A model generated the notes under the pieces. The model was not told where the DNA came from, did not search any database, and saw nothing but the letters and a program-made list of their open reading frames with translations. Made by a program: the position numbers and the translations under genes. Shown piece by piece: positions 8,331-17,467 of a stretch of DNA of 64,000 nucleotides; within the stretch, counting starts at the first letter, position 1; each line of letters opens with the position of its first letter. The stretch lies in the NCBI GenBank assembly GCA_963767285.1, contig CAVYDJ010000003.1:310001-374000 (forward strand), read 5' to 3'. This DNA is from WHSW01 sp963767285. GTDB taxonomy: Bacteria > Actinomycetota > Thermoleophilia > Solirubrobacterales > 70-9.

Positions 8331-8972
8331 TTGGCCGAGCGCCGATTTCAGATCACCCGGATCGAGGATCTCGAGCGGATCCCGCTGGAGGCCAACCAGT
8401 GGCGCCCGATCCGTCGCGCCCTCGGCGTCACGGGCTTCGGGATCAACGCCTACACGGCCGCGAAGGCGGGCGATGAGGTGATCGAACCCCATGACGAGAC
8501 GAGCTCCGGCGCCGGTGGGCACGAGGAGCTGTACCTCGTCGTCTCGGGCGCGGCCGAGTTCACGATCGAGGGCGAGAAGGTCGAGGCGCCGGCAGGAACG
8601 CTGATCCTGGTTCCGGTCGCCGCCCACCGCGCCGCGACAGCGACCGCGCCGGAGACCACGGTGCTGGTGATCGGCGGCGTCCCGGGCTCGATAGCGGTCT
8701 CGCCGTTCGAGTACTGGTACGCCGCCCAGGGGCCGTACTCGCGCGGCGAATACGACGAGGCGATCAGGGTGGCGTCGGAGGGCTTGGCCGACTACCCCGA
8801 GCACCCTTCGCTGCACTACCAACTGGCCTGTTACAACGCGCTCGGGGGCCATCCGGACGAGGCGCTCGAGCACCTGCGGATCGCGAAGGCCGGCAACCCG
8901 CAGGTGCTCGAGTGGGCTAACGACGACCCGGACCTCGACTCGATCCGCGACGACCCGCGCTACCCCGGCTAG
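8331..8972 (+). CDS. Cupin-domain protein with C-terminal TPR-like helices
   Basis: A 213-residue protein. Residues about 55-125 form a cupin beta-barrel: HEELYLVVSGAAEF and the strand pair around APAGTLILVPVAAHRA fit the two conserved cupin motifs, though the first motif has only part of the usual His/Glu metal set. Residues about 135-200 (YSRGEYDEAIRVASEGL, YPEHPSLHYQLACYNALGG, HPDEALEHLRIA) read as tetratricopeptide repeats. The TTG start lies 3 bases after tRNA-Arg, with no room for a Shine-Dalgarno outside the tRNA. It is probably a small-molecule-binding or sensing protein; substrate unknown. The stop overlaps the convergent gene in CTAG. Confidence 0.8.
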   Translation: MAERRFQITRIEDLERIPLEANQWRPIRRALGVTGFGINAYTAAKAGDEVIEPHDETSSGAGGHEELYLVVSGAAEFTIEGEKVEAPAGTLILVPVAAHRAATATAPETTVLVIGGVPGSIAVSPFEYWYAAQGPYSRGEYDEAIRVASEGLADYPEHPSLHYQLACYNALGGHPDEALEHLRIAKAGNPQVLEWANDDPDLDSIRDDPRYPG

Positions 8973-9388
8973 CTGCGCCGGGGAAGGTGGGCGACCAGCC
9001 GCCGGGTGCTGCGCGGATGACGCCGGGACCGGCTCTCGCGTAGCTGCGCGGCCCGCAGCAGCAGCAGCGAGCGAGCCTCGTCGGTGGGGACGAACGGGTC
9101 GGCGATCAGCTCGGCGGTCCTGATCGAGATGGCGGCGATCAGCCGCCCGTCGACCTCGGCGCCGAGCAGCTCGCCCTCGGGGCGGAAGGCGGAGTCGCGG
9201 CCGGCGACGCGGACAACCGCGCCGGAGTCGTCCTCGCCGAGCCGGCGGATCGAAACGTTGCCCTGGGGCCGGCGGGCCGGGCGCGCCGTGAGAGAGTGGC
9301 GGCGCTGCCCGGCAAGCCGGCGGGCCGATGCGTAGTCGCGAAGCTCCTTGCTTCGCTGCTCGGCCATGTTCATCAGTAGTGCGGTCAT
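8969..9388 (-). CDS. GNAT-like partial-domain protein
   Basis: A 139-residue basic protein. The ATG at 9388 is supported by AAAGGA seven bases upstream. Residues about 45-112 (SIRRLGEDDSGAVVRVAGRDS, then GELLGAEVDGRLIAAISI) resemble the first half of a GNAT acetyltransferase fold, with the variable N-terminal strand-helix and the first central strands. The acetyl-CoA-binding Q/RxxGxG/A segment is missing. The flanks are Arg-rich. It may be a non-catalytic ligand-binding relative of GNATs; activity should not be assumed. It converges with the cupin gene (shared CTAG) and is divergent from the LuxR regulator, with 155 bases between them. Confidence 0.6.
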   Translation of the reverse strand: MTALLMNMAEQRSKELRDYASARRLAGQRRHSLTARPARRPQGNVSIRRLGEDDSGAVVRVAGRDSAFRPEGELLGAEVDGRLIAAISIRTAELIADPFVPTDEARSLLLLRAAQLRESRSRRHPRSTRRLVAHLPRRS

Positions 9389-9476
9389 CGTGTGGTCCTT
9401 TCTGGGTCGTCGTTAACAACGAAACTACGGCTAAGAACCCGCTTGCACATCGGCTTTTCGGGCCGATCTCAGGCCC

Positions 9477-9510
9477 CCGACCCCTTACTTTTCGTGGCCG
9501 ACCCCTTACT
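9477..9510. promoter_or_regulatory. Paired 13-bp direct repeats upstream of the LuxR-type regulator
   Basis: CCGACCCCTTACT occurs at 9477-9489 and again at 9498-9510, exactly 21 bases (two helical turns) apart. The second copy ends 33 bases before the GTG of the large LuxR-type regulator. This spacing suits cooperative binding of an activator or autoregulator on one DNA face. A CATACT box (9532-9537) before the GTG is a plausible -10 for a leaderless transcript. The factor is unknown. Confidence 0.5.
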
Positions 9511-9543
9511 CGCTTTCGACGCTGAGGCGGCCATACTGAGTGC

Positions 9544-12528
9544 GTGGCACAGCGCGTCACCAGCAGCCGCTTCGTAGGCCGGGAGGACGAGCTCTCGGAG
9601 CTGCAGCGAGCGCTGTCGGGCACGGTGCCCGAGGACCTCCCGGCGCTGTACTTCGTCGCCGGCGAATCGGGCGTCGGCAAGACGCGGCTGCTGCGCGAGC
9701 TGATCGACAACGCCGAGTCCGATGGCGCCCGCGTGCTCGGCGGCACCTGCATCGAGCTCGGCGAGGACGAGCTCCCCTACGCGCCGTTGGTCGCCGCGCT
9801 GCGGCCGCTGCACCGCACCTGCGAGCCGGTCCTGGACGAGCTGTCAGAGGGGACGCGCGCCGAGCTCGCCCGGCTGAACCCGGAGATCGGCGCGCCGTCG
9901 ATCGAGCGCGAGTCGGAACGCGGCGAGGCCCAGCGCCGGCTCTTCGACGCGTTCCTGGAACTGATCTCGCGGCTCGGGGACGAGGGCCCGGTGGTCCTGT
10001 GGATCGAGGACATCCACTGGGCGGATCGCTCGACCCGCTCCTTCCTGCGCTTCCTCGCCGCCAGCCTCGTCGAGGAGCGGGTCCTCGTCGTCTTCACCTA
10101 CCGCGCCGACGAGCTGCACCGCCGCCATCCGCTGCGCCCGCTGATCGCCGAGCTGGAGCGCACTCCGCGTGCGCGCCGGATCGAGCTGGCGCGCTTCGAC
10201 CGGGGTGAGGTCGCCGACCAGCTCGCCGACATCCTCGGCGAGATCCCGGTCGCCGACGTGGTCGAGCGCCTCTACGGGCGGAGCAACGGCAACCCGCTGT
10301 TCACCGAGGAGCTGGTCGCTGCCGGGGTCGACGGGCGCGGCTCGCTGCCGCCGAGCCTGCGCGAGGCGCTGCTGCTGCGGGTCGAGCGACTCTCGCCCCT
10401 CAGTCAGCGCAGCCTGCGCTTGCTCGCGGTCGCCGGGCTCGCCGACCAGGAGCTGGTCGCCGACGCGGAGTCCGCCGACGCCACAGAGCTGTTGGCGGCG
10501 ATGCGCGAGGCGGTCGAGGCGCAGATCGTCGTCACGCTCGACTCCGGCCGGTTCGGGTTCCGCCACGCCCTCCTGCGCGAGGTTCTGTATGACGATCTGC
10601 TGCCCGGCGAGCGCGCCGAGCTCCACCTGGCGCTCGCCGGCGCGCTCGAGCGCCGGCCGGCCGATGGGGACTCAGCTTGGCTGAAGACCGGGATCGCCCA
10701 CCACTACTACTCGGCCGGCGACCAGCCCCGCGCGCTCAAGGCCGCCCTCGACGCGGCCGGAGCGGTCCGCAGCCTGCACGCGTATGGCGAAGCGGCGGCG
10801 TTGCTCGACCGGGCGATCGAGCTCTGGCCGCGGGTCGGCGGCGCGGAGGCCGTGACCGGGATCGACGAGGGTGAGCTGCTCAGCAGGGCCGGCCGGATCC
10901 ACTACCTGGCGGGCGAAGAGGCCGTTGGGGCGGCGCTGTACGAGCGGGCGATCGACGCGATCGGCGAGGCTGATACGGAGCGCCTCGCCTCGCTGCTGAC
11001 CGCGCTCGCGATGTGCCAGTGGTTCCTGGGACACGCCGACCGCAGCCGCGCGACGCAGAAGCGTGGCCTCGAGCTCCTTGCCGGCAGGGAGGACTCCCCG
11101 GCGCGGGCGCGCCTGCTCGCCCAGCAGGTCCGCTTCCTGCTCCTCCAAGGCCGCTTCCGTGAGCTCCTCGAGGCGGCGCCTGAAGCGCTGGCGGCGACGG
11201 AGCGGCTCGGGCTCGACTCGGAGCGCTCCGGGGTCCTCAACCGGCTCGGCTGCGCCCTGCTCGCCCTCGGTCGCGAGGAGGAGGGTCGCCGGCGATTCGC
11301 CGAGGCGATCGAGGTCGCCGAGCGAACCGGATTCTCGGATGACCTCGCGACGGCGTACCTGAACTTCGCCGACGCCGTCTTTCTGGCTGGCTACACGGAG
11401 GAGGCGCGCGAGATCGCAACGACCGGGGTCGCGCGCGTCGAGGAGATCACCTCCGCCAGGGCCGGAGGCTCGACCCGCGCCCTGCGCTTCATCCACCTCA
11501 ACCTTGCCGAGATCCACTTCGACCTCGGCGAGTGGGACCGCGTCGACGAGCACCTTCGCGCGGTGGGGTCCAACGTCGAAGGCGTGGCCCGGGCACACGC
11601 GGATCTGCGCCGCTCCCAACTTGCCCTGGCCCAGGGCAGCGCCGACGAGGTCGCCGGGGCGCTCCAGGAGGCCGAGGAGCTGCTCGCCGGGGCGCTCGAG
11701 CCGCAGTACATCGCCCTGCTCGCCGCGCTGCAGGCGGAACTCGCCGCCCGCCAGGGCGACCTAGCCCGGGCGCGGGCGGTCGTCGATCACGGACTCGACC
11801 GGATCCAGTTCTGCAGCGAGGACTCGATCCGGATCGCCTTGGTCGCGGGGGCCGGCCTGGCGGTCGAGGCCGAGATCGCGGTTCGCGCCCGCGACCTCGG
11901 CGACGACTCCGACGAGCGCGCGGCGCTCGACCGCGCCCGCGCCCTCTGCGAGCTAGTCCGCGCCGCTGCCGAGGACGCGGATGGGCGCCCGGTCGAGAGC
12001 GCGCTGCTCGCGGTCGCCGAGGCGGAGCTCGTGCGCGCCGAGGGCGAGGACGACCCGGCGCTGTGGAGCGCAGCGGCGTCCGCTTGGCAGGGCCTCCACC
12101 GCCCCTACGACACGGCGATCGCGCGGTGGCGCCAGGCGCAGGCGGCGCTCGGTCGCGCCGACCGCGACGCGGCCGCCGCGGCGCTCGGCGAGGCGGGGGC
12201 GGTCGCGGCCAGGCTCGGCGCCGGGTGGCTGGCCGGCGAGGTCGATGGCCTCGCCGCGCGCGCGCGGCTGAGCATCTCCGAGCCCGTCGACGCCACCGAG
12301 GAGCCTGAGGCCGCCGAGGTGCCGTTCGGCCTCACCCCGCGCGAGCTTCAGGTGCTGAACCTCGTCGCCTCGGGAGCCACCAACCGCGAGATCGGCGAGC
12401 GCCTCTACATGGCCGAGAAGACCGCCTCGGTGCACGTCTCGCGGATCCTCACCAAGCTCGACGTCCGCGGCCGCACTGAGGCCGCGGCGGTCGCCCATCG
12501 CCACGGGATCGGTGCCGCTGGGGCCTAG
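9544..12528 (+). CDS. Large LuxR-family transcriptional regulator with AAA ATPase domain (LAL/MalT type)
   Basis: A 994-residue regulator. An N-terminal AAA/STAND ATPase has Walker A GESGVGKT (about residues 41-48) and Walker B VVLWIEDIHWAD (about 147-158). A long helical, TPR-like middle (about 400-900) usually senses the inducer. The C-terminal LuxR helix-turn-helix (LTPRELQVLNLVASGATNRE, then KTASVHVSRILTKL, about 925-985) binds DNA. Members are ATP-dependent activators of catabolic or secondary-metabolite genes; the target is unknown here. The GTG at 9544 starts right at the conserved SRFVGREDEL segment. Direct repeats lie upstream. It converges with the WS/DGAT gene through a shared CTAG. 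Confidence 0.9.
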   Translation: MAQRVTSSRFVGREDELSELQRALSGTVPEDLPALYFVAGESGVGKTRLLRELIDNAESDGARVLGGTCIELGEDELPYAPLVAALRPLHRTCEPVLDELSEGTRAELARLNPEIGAPSIERESERGEAQRRLFDAFLELISRLGDEGPVVLWIEDIHWADRSTRSFLRFLAASLVEERVLVVFTYRADELHRRHPLRPLIAELERTPRARRIELARFDRGEVADQLADILGEIPVADVVERLYGRSNGNPLFTEELVAAGVDGRGSLPPSLREALLLRVERLSPLSQRSLRLLAVAGLADQELVADAESADATELLAAMREAVEAQIVVTLDSGRFGFRHALLREVLYDDLLPGERAELHLALAGALERRPADGDSAWLKTGIAHHYYSAGDQPRALKAALDAAGAVRSLHAYGEAAALLDRAIELWPRVGGAEAVTGIDEGELLSRAGRIHYLAGEEAVGAALYERAIDAIGEADTERLASLLTALAMCQWFLGHADRSRATQKRGLELLAGREDSPARARLLAQQVRFLLLQGRFRELLEAAPEALAATERLGLDSERSGVLNRLGCALLALGREEEGRRRFAEAIEVAERTGFSDDLATAYLNFADAVFLAGYTEEAREIATTGVARVEEITSARAGGSTRALRFIHLNLAEIHFDLGEWDRVDEHLRAVGSNVEGVARAHADLRRSQLALAQGSADEVAGALQEAEELLAGALEPQYIALLAALQAELAARQGDLARARAVVDHGLDRIQFCSEDSIRIALVAGAGLAVEAEIAVRARDLGDDSDERAALDRARALCELVRAAAEDADGRPVESALLAVAEAELVRAEGEDDPALWSAAASAWQGLHRPYDTAIARWRQAQAALGRADRDAAAAALGEAGAVAARLGAGWLAGEVDGLAARARLSISEPVDATEEPEAAEVPFGLTPRELQVLNLVASGATNREIGERLYMAEKTASVHVSRILTKLDVRGRTEAAAVAHRHGIGAAGA

Positions 12529-13979
12529 GTCGTCGCCTTGAGCTCGTCGAGTGCGTCGTCGAGGAACTCGATCAGCCGCCAGGCGTCCGGGATCTGGTCG
12601 CGATCGGTGACGATCCCGATGTCCATGTGGCCGCGATAGCTCATCACCGTGATGTTCAGGCCCATGCCGTCGGTGACGACCGAGACCGGGTAGTTCGCCT
12701 TCAGCTCGGCGCCGGCGCAGTAGAGCGGGAACTGCGGCCCGGGAACGTTCGAGATCACCAGGTTCCAGGTCGGCCGGCCGCGCTGGCTGGAGGCCATCGT
12801 GAAGGTGGCGCGAGCCGCGCGCGCGAAGACCGCCGGGGGGACGAAGTGGTTGACGTCCTGGAGCAGGTTGGCCGGCATCGCCCGGTGTCGCTTCTTCATC
12901 GACGCGAGGGCCTGGTGGGTCTGCTGCAGCCGGTCGAGGGGATCGACGACGTTGGTGAGCAGCGGCGCGCTCATCAGCATGATCCGGTTGCCGTACGTCC
13001 CGGCCTGCTCCTCGCTGCGGACCGAGACCGGGATCTGAGCGACCAGCGGGTCGGCCGGCAGCTCGGTGTGGGAGATCAGCCAGCGCCGCACGGCGCCGGC
13101 GCAGATCGCGACGACCACGTCGTTGACGGTGACCCCGTGGGCGTTCTTGACCTCCTTGACCTCGTCGAGTGCGAGCTGGCCGAAGACGAACCGGCGGTGG
13201 GGCGAGACGCGGCCGTTGAACGAGGTCCGCGGAGCCTTCGCGGTCGAGCGCTCGAGCTCGCCGGTCTCGCGCGGGCCGCGGACCGTCTTGCGCAGGCGCT
13301 CCGACGCCTTGGCGACCGTGTCGGCGCCGGGCAGGTTGCCGAACGGGGTCGCGTCGAGGTTGGGGAGCGCCCGCGGCAGCGAGCGCAGCATGCGAAGCGG
13401 ATAGCGGGGCAGGCCCATGACGCCGCGCGCGAGCATCTCGACCTCGCTCGGCGCGCTGCCGTTGCCCCGTCCACGCGGCTCGGGCGCCTCGCGGCCCTCT
13501 GGCTGGAGGTCGAACAGCACCCCCATGATCTCGGCTCCCGAGAGGCCGTCGATCGTGGCGTGATGGATCTTGGTCAGCATCGCGACGTAGCCGTTCTCGA
13601 GGCCGTGGATCAGATACAGCTCCCAGAGCGGCCGGGCCCGGTCGAGCGGCCGCGCGATGATCCGGGCGACCTGCTCGGCGAGTTTCTCGTTCGTCCCTGG
13701 TGGCGGCAGCGCGAGCTCGCGGACGTGAAAGTCGAGATCGAAGTCCGCGTCATCGACCCAGTAGGGGTAGTCGAGCTTGAACGGGACCTCGACGAGCCGC
13801 CACCGCATCGGCGGCAGCAGCGGCAGCCGCTCGGCGATCATCTGCTGGACGTCGGTGAGCTCGAGCTTGCCGGTCGGGGTCGTGCTCGGGTCGAGGATCG
13901 CCAGCCCGCCGACGTGGCCGCTCTGCCGCGGGTTCTCCAGCGCGAGGAACTGGGCGTCGAGGCTCGTCAGCTGGCGCAC
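12525..13979 (-). CDS. Wax ester synthase/diacylglycerol acyltransferase (WS/DGAT)
   Basis: A 484-residue acyltransferase that esterifies diacylglycerol or fatty alcohols with acyl-CoA to make storage triacylglycerol or wax esters. The catalytic HHxxxDG motif is intact (HHATIDG, residues 139-145). The family N-terminus LTSLDAQFLALEN, the mid-protein VTVNDVVVAICAGAVRRWL segment and NLVISNVPGPQ near the end are all present. Length is typical. The start is GTG at 13979. Such genes are frequent in mycolata and other actinobacteria with lipid storage. It converges with the LuxR regulator, sharing CTAG; nothing ties the two functionally. Confidence 0.92.
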   Translation of the reverse strand: MRQLTSLDAQFLALENPRQSGHVGGLAILDPSTTPTGKLELTDVQQMIAERLPLLPPMRWRLVEVPFKLDYPYWVDDADFDLDFHVRELALPPPGTNEKLAEQVARIIARPLDRARPLWELYLIHGLENGYVAMLTKIHHATIDGLSGAEIMGVLFDLQPEGREAPEPRGRGNGSAPSEVEMLARGVMGLPRYPLRMLRSLPRALPNLDATPFGNLPGADTVAKASERLRKTVRGPRETGELERSTAKAPRTSFNGRVSPHRRFVFGQLALDEVKEVKNAHGVTVNDVVVAICAGAVRRWLISHTELPADPLVAQIPVSVRSEEQAGTYGNRIMLMSAPLLTNVVDPLDRLQQTHQALASMKKRHRAMPANLLQDVNHFVPPAVFARAARATFTMASSQRGRPTWNLVISNVPGPQFPLYCAGAELKANYPVSVVTDGMGLNITVMSYRGHMDIGIVTDRDQIPDAWRLIEFLDDALDELKATT

Positions 13980-14012
13980 AGCGCCAGTCTCTCACGCCTT
14001 GACCGCCCGGCG

Positions 14013-14156
14013 CTAGTCGTCCGGCCCGACGGCCGCGAGCGCCTCGGCGGGCTCCTCGTAGATCACCATGCGCGCCACCTTTCCGTCGCGAAAGCTCAGC
14101 ACCCAGGCGCTCCCATGCGACGTGTGAGTTTTCGCCGGTGGGCGCCGAGGCGGGAG
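14013..14156 (-). pseudogene. 3' remnant of a SnoaL/NTF2-like gene
   Basis: The minus strand encodes about 47 residues ending at a TAG (14013-14015). The last 35 are coherent (SAWVLSFRDGKVARMVIYEE, then a short Ala/Glu tail) and match the final strands of SnoaL-like NTF2-fold proteins. Upstream the frame meets a stop at once, which is the stop of the neighbouring gene, so no start or N-terminal two thirds exists. It is therefore a decayed, 5'-truncated gene, left beside the beta-propeller gene. An intact member of the same fold is at 47089. Confidence 0.6.
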
Positions 14157-15197
14157 CTACCGCGCCGCGGCGCGGCGGGGGATGAACTCCGGCGCGCCGC
14201 GGACGCCGATCCAGACGTCGAGGATCGCCTGGTGGGCCGGGTCCCCGGAGAGGAACGCCTGGTTGGCGACCAGCAGCCGCCGGCCCAGGAACATCGCGCT
14301 CGAGGGATTGTCGAACGGCACCGCCGAGCCGTTGGCGCCGTCAGGGCCGCCGGGGAAGCGCTCGAGCTCGAGCCCGCCGGGAGCGAGCACGGCGATCTGG
14401 TTGGCGAGCAGCAGAGTGATGTAGATGCGGCCCGCGGCATCGACCGCGAAGCCGTCAGGGGCGTCCAGCGGCTGGCTCTCCCACACGGTCCGGATCGCGC
14501 CGGCCTCGCCGTCGGCGCCGATCGCGATCTCGTAGAGCCTGCCCACGCTCGGGTTGCCGCATCCGCAGCCGGCGATGCTCTGCTGGCTGACCAGGAGGTG
14601 GCGGCGATCGGGAGTGAGGACGATGCCGGTGGTCCCGAACTCGAGCCCGTTGAGCTGCGGGTCGGACAGCCAGACCGTCGCCTCGCCGCCCCCGGGCGGC
14701 ACGCGCCAGATCGTCGCGTGGGCGTAGTCCGTGACGTAGAGCTCGCCTCGGCGGCCCCATGCCGCGTAGTTGGCGACCGCGTCGGAGGGGAAGGTCGCCC
14801 AGGTGCGCTGCTTGCCGTTGCGCGGGTTCAGGGTCAGCACTCGCGCCGGCGCCTTGTCGAGCAGGACCAGCCGGCCCCGCGAATCGCTGGTCGCCACCTG
14901 GACGCCGTGGTCGGCCGCGAGGTCCTGTCCGGCGATAGTCCACGAGCGCAGCAGGGCGCCGTGGCGGGAGTACTCGAGCACGCGCGAGGGCACGCTGTCG
15001 CCGCTCGGGTTCGTGTAGGTGCCCTCGTAGACGCGGTGGCTGGGCGCGACGTAGGCGCGGGCCGGGAAGCCGGGGGTCGGGATCAGCGCGAAGACGTCGG
15101 TGTCGAAGCGCTCGCGCGTCGCCGCGCCCGCAGTCGGGGCGGCTGCCGTGAGCGCGATCAGCGCGCCCGCGGCGAGGATCACGACCCGGCGGATCAC
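14157..15197 (-). CDS. Exported beta-propeller protein (SMP-30/NHL-like)
   Basis: A 346-residue protein with a signal peptide (residues about 1-26, VVILAAGALIALTAAAPTAGA). The mature part is a repeated strand pattern typical of SMP-30/gluconolactonase or NHL propellers: SDSRGRLVLLDKAPARVLTL, GRRGELYVTDYAHATIWRV, and FAVDAAGRIYITLLLANQIAVL. No confirmed catalytic residues were found; a lactonase or binding role is possible. The GTG start at 15197 overlaps the stop of the amine oxidase upstream (GTGA), so the two are cotranslated and may act together outside the cytoplasm. Confidence 0.8.
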   Translation of the reverse strand: MIRRVVILAAGALIALTAAAPTAGAATRERFDTDVFALIPTPGFPARAYVAPSHRVYEGTYTNPSGDSVPSRVLEYSRHGALLRSWTIAGQDLAADHGVQVATSDSRGRLVLLDKAPARVLTLNPRNGKQRTWATFPSDAVANYAAWGRRGELYVTDYAHATIWRVPPGGGEATVWLSDPQLNGLEFGTTGIVLTPDRRHLLVSQQSIAGCGCGNPSVGRLYEIAIGADGEAGAIRTVWESQPLDAPDGFAVDAAGRIYITLLLANQIAVLAPGGLELERFPGGPDGANGSAVPFDNPSSAMFLGRRLLVANQAFLSGDPAHQAILDVWIGVRGAPEFIPRRAAAR

Positions 15198-16708
15198 AGC
15201 CGCTCGATCACCTCGGCCGCGGCTCGTTCGCCCGAGCGCACCGCGCCGTCCATGTAACCCGCCCAGTAGTTGGAGGTCTCCGTGCCGGCCCAGTGGACGC
15301 GGCCGACCGGCCTTGCGAGCTCCGCGCCGCGGGTGGAGAGCTGGCCCAGGCCCGGGATCCCGACCGGGCATCCGCGGGTCCAGGTCTCGCGCTTCCACAT
15401 CGTCTCGATGTACTGCTCGGGGTTCGCCGCCTCGGGGCCGAAGAACTCGACGTAGTTGGCGATGATCGCCTTGCGGCGCGCCCGCTTCGAGAGCTTGGCG
15501 AAGTCGCGCGCCTGGTCGCCGGCGACGAAGCCGAAGACGACGCCCCTGCTGCCGTCCTCGGGCGAGTCGTCGAACGTCGCCGCCAGCGGCCCCTCGTCGT
15601 AGAGGACTTGGCCGGTGAGGCCGTCCTCGCGCCAGAACGGGCGGTCGTAGACGCACGCGCACTTGGTCATCGTCCCCATCGGGTAGTGGTCGATGAGCTC
15701 CACCCGCTCGTCGGGCAGGCCCGGCTCGTAGTCGATCTTGCCGGTCAGGATCGGCGGCACGGCGACGATCGCCCGCTTCGCCCGGACCTCGACGCGGTCG
15801 GAGACGACCGTGACCCCGTGGCGGTCCTGGGCGATCCTGCGCACCGGTGAGTCGAGCACCAGCGAGCGGCCCAGCTTGCGCGCCATCAACTCGCAGATGA
15901 GCTGGGAGCCGCCGGCGAACCGGAACATCTGCGCCCCGTTGCGGGTGTTGAAGTTCCGTTCGAAGGTCCCGGGGTTGTCCTCGTTTCCCGATGAGGCGAT
16001 GTAGAAGAGGACGAACAGCAGCGAGAGCTCGCGCGGCTCGGAGCCGAAGATCGGTCTGGTCGCGATCGGGACCAGGGCCTTGAACTGTGGGCTGATCGCG
16101 TTCTCCTCGATGTACTGCTCGAGCGTCTGGGCGTCCCACTCGGCCGCGTTGGCCGCCTCCCACGGAGCGTCCACGGGGACCGTGGTCGACTTCTCGTTGA
16201 GGTCGGTGACGATCAGCGCCAGGTCGGGGAGGATCGCCGGGTCGGGGGGCGCCGATCCGGTCGGCGACGTGTCGGCGAAGCGCAGTCGCTGTCCGTTGGC
16301 GATGTAGAGGTTCTCGCCGGTGTTGTAGGTCTCGAAGAGCCCGACCTTCAGCTTCGCCGCAAGAGCCAGCAGGTGGTCCTGGGTCGGGCCGACGAAGGTG
16401 CCGCCGCGCTCGGTGATCTCGCCGCCGCCGATCTCGGCGTTGAGGACCCGGCCGCCCACCCGGTCGCGGGCCTCCACGCAGACGACGGAATGCCCCTTGC
16501 GCTGAAGCTCGCGAGCCGCGGTCAGCCCGGCGAACCCGGCTCCGACGACGACGACGTCGGCGCGGCGCTTGCCCTTGCGGCGCTGCCGCCCGGGGGCGGC
16601 ACCCGCACCCGGCACCGAGCCGAGCACGGCGCCCGCAGTGGCCGCGGCGCCGGTCCCGAACAGGCGCCGGCGCGAGATCCGGCTGGAGCTGTCCCGGTCG
16701 CTGGGCAA
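15194..16708 (-). CDS. Flavin-containing amine oxidase with twin-arginine-like signal
   Basis: An FAD-dependent oxidase of the monoamine oxidase family, about 504 residues, that oxidises amines to imines with O2. An N-terminal SRRRLFGTGAAATAGAVLG segment looks like a Tat signal, consistent with export of a folded flavoprotein. The dinucleotide motif VVVVGAGFAGLTAARELQ and EARDRVGGR follow. The C-terminal FAD-contacting segment is VHWAGTETSNYWAGYMDGAV. No ATG is available before the signal; TTG at 16708 is my choice and is the least certain point. It overlaps the propeller gene by GTGA and is divergent from the aldolase gene 66 bases away. Confidence 0.88.
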   Translation of the reverse strand: MPSDRDSSSRISRRRLFGTGAAATAGAVLGSVPGAGAAPGRQRRKGKRRADVVVVGAGFAGLTAARELQRKGHSVVCVEARDRVGGRVLNAEIGGGEITERGGTFVGPTQDHLLALAAKLKVGLFETYNTGENLYIANGQRLRFADTSPTGSAPPDPAILPDLALIVTDLNEKSTTVPVDAPWEAANAAEWDAQTLEQYIEENAISPQFKALVPIATRPIFGSEPRELSLLFVLFYIASSGNEDNPGTFERNFNTRNGAQMFRFAGGSQLICELMARKLGRSLVLDSPVRRIAQDRHGVTVVSDRVEVRAKRAIVAVPPILTGKIDYEPGLPDERVELIDHYPMGTMTKCACVYDRPFWREDGLTGQVLYDEGPLAATFDDSPEDGSRGVVFGFVAGDQARDFAKLSKRARRKAIIANYVEFFGPEAANPEQYIETMWKRETWTRGCPVGIPGLGQLSTRGAELARPVGRVHWAGTETSNYWAGYMDGAVRSGERAAAEVIERL

Positions 16709-16774
16709 GTGGGCATCGTGGCAACTGGGCAGGCCGCGTGCGCCGTACAGCCCGGCGCGGTTGGCGTGAATACC

Positions 16775-17467
16775 ATGGCCCGCGTGGCACCTCTCGGGCG
16801 CGAGACGATGCGGCTGGAGGACGAGCGGCGGGCGGTCGCCGCGGCGGCCCGCAGGCTCGCCGCCGAGGGCCTCGTGCTCGGCACCTCCGGCAACGTCAGC
16901 GCCGCGGCCGGCGACCTGGTCGCGATCACGCCGACCGGCGCGCCGCTCGCCGACCTCGACCCGTCCCAGGTCGCCGTGGTCGACCGCAACGGAACATTGG
17001 TCGAGGGTGAGCTGGAGCCCACCTCGGAGCTCGACCTCCACCTCGGCGTCTACCGGCGCCACGGCGCCGGTGCCGTCGTTCACACCCATGCCCCGATGGC
17101 GACCGCGCTCTCCTGCGTGATCGACGAGCTGCCCTGCGTCCACTACTCGATGCTGTTGCTCGGCGGGACGGTGAAGGTCGCCGCCTACGAGACCTTCGGC
17201 ACCCCCGAGCTCGCCACCGCCGTGGGCGACGCGCTCGACGGCCGGACGGCGGCGCTGATGGCCAACCACGGCGCGGTCACGACCGGCGCCGACGTCGAGG
17301 CCGCGGTCGAGGCTTCGCTCCTGCTCGAGTGGGCGTGCTCGGTCTACTGGCACGCGCGGGCGATCGGCAAGCCTCGCGCGCTCGACACCGGCGAGCAGCG
17401 CGCCGTGATCGAGGCCGCCGTGCAGCGCGGATACGGGTCGACGAAGCCGGCGCAGGGAGCCGGGTGA
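16775..17467 (+). CDS. Class II aldolase/adducin-family protein (fuculose-phosphate aldolase-like)
   Basis: A 230-residue zinc-dependent aldolase-like protein. Motifs are LGTSGNVSA (about residues 36-44, phosphate loop), TSELDLHLGVYR with the catalytic-type acidic residue (about 84-95), and the zinc ligands in VHTHAPMATALS (about 104-115), with a third His in ANHGAV (about 163-168). It probably cleaves a sugar phosphate such as L-fuculose-1-P or L-ribulose-type substrates; the exact one is unknown. The ATG at 16775 is used; a second in-frame ATG at 16808 is possible. The stop overlaps the kinase GTG, so aldolase and kinase form a pair. Confidence 0.88.
   Translation: MARVAPLGRETMRLEDERRAVAAAARRLAAEGLVLGTSGNVSAAAGDLVAITPTGAPLADLDPSQVAVVDRNGTLVEGELEPTSELDLHLGVYRRHGAGAVVHTHAPMATALSCVIDELPCVHYSMLLLGGTVKVAAYETFGTPELATAVGDALDGRTAALMANHGAVTTGADVEAAVEASLLLEWACSVYWHARAIGKPRALDTGEQRAVIEAAVQRGYGSTKPAQGAG

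Noticed and set aside
12627..15257. An 876-codon open frame on the plus strand
   Set aside because: It runs antisense through WS/DGAT and the propeller gene; the real genes have full family motifs.
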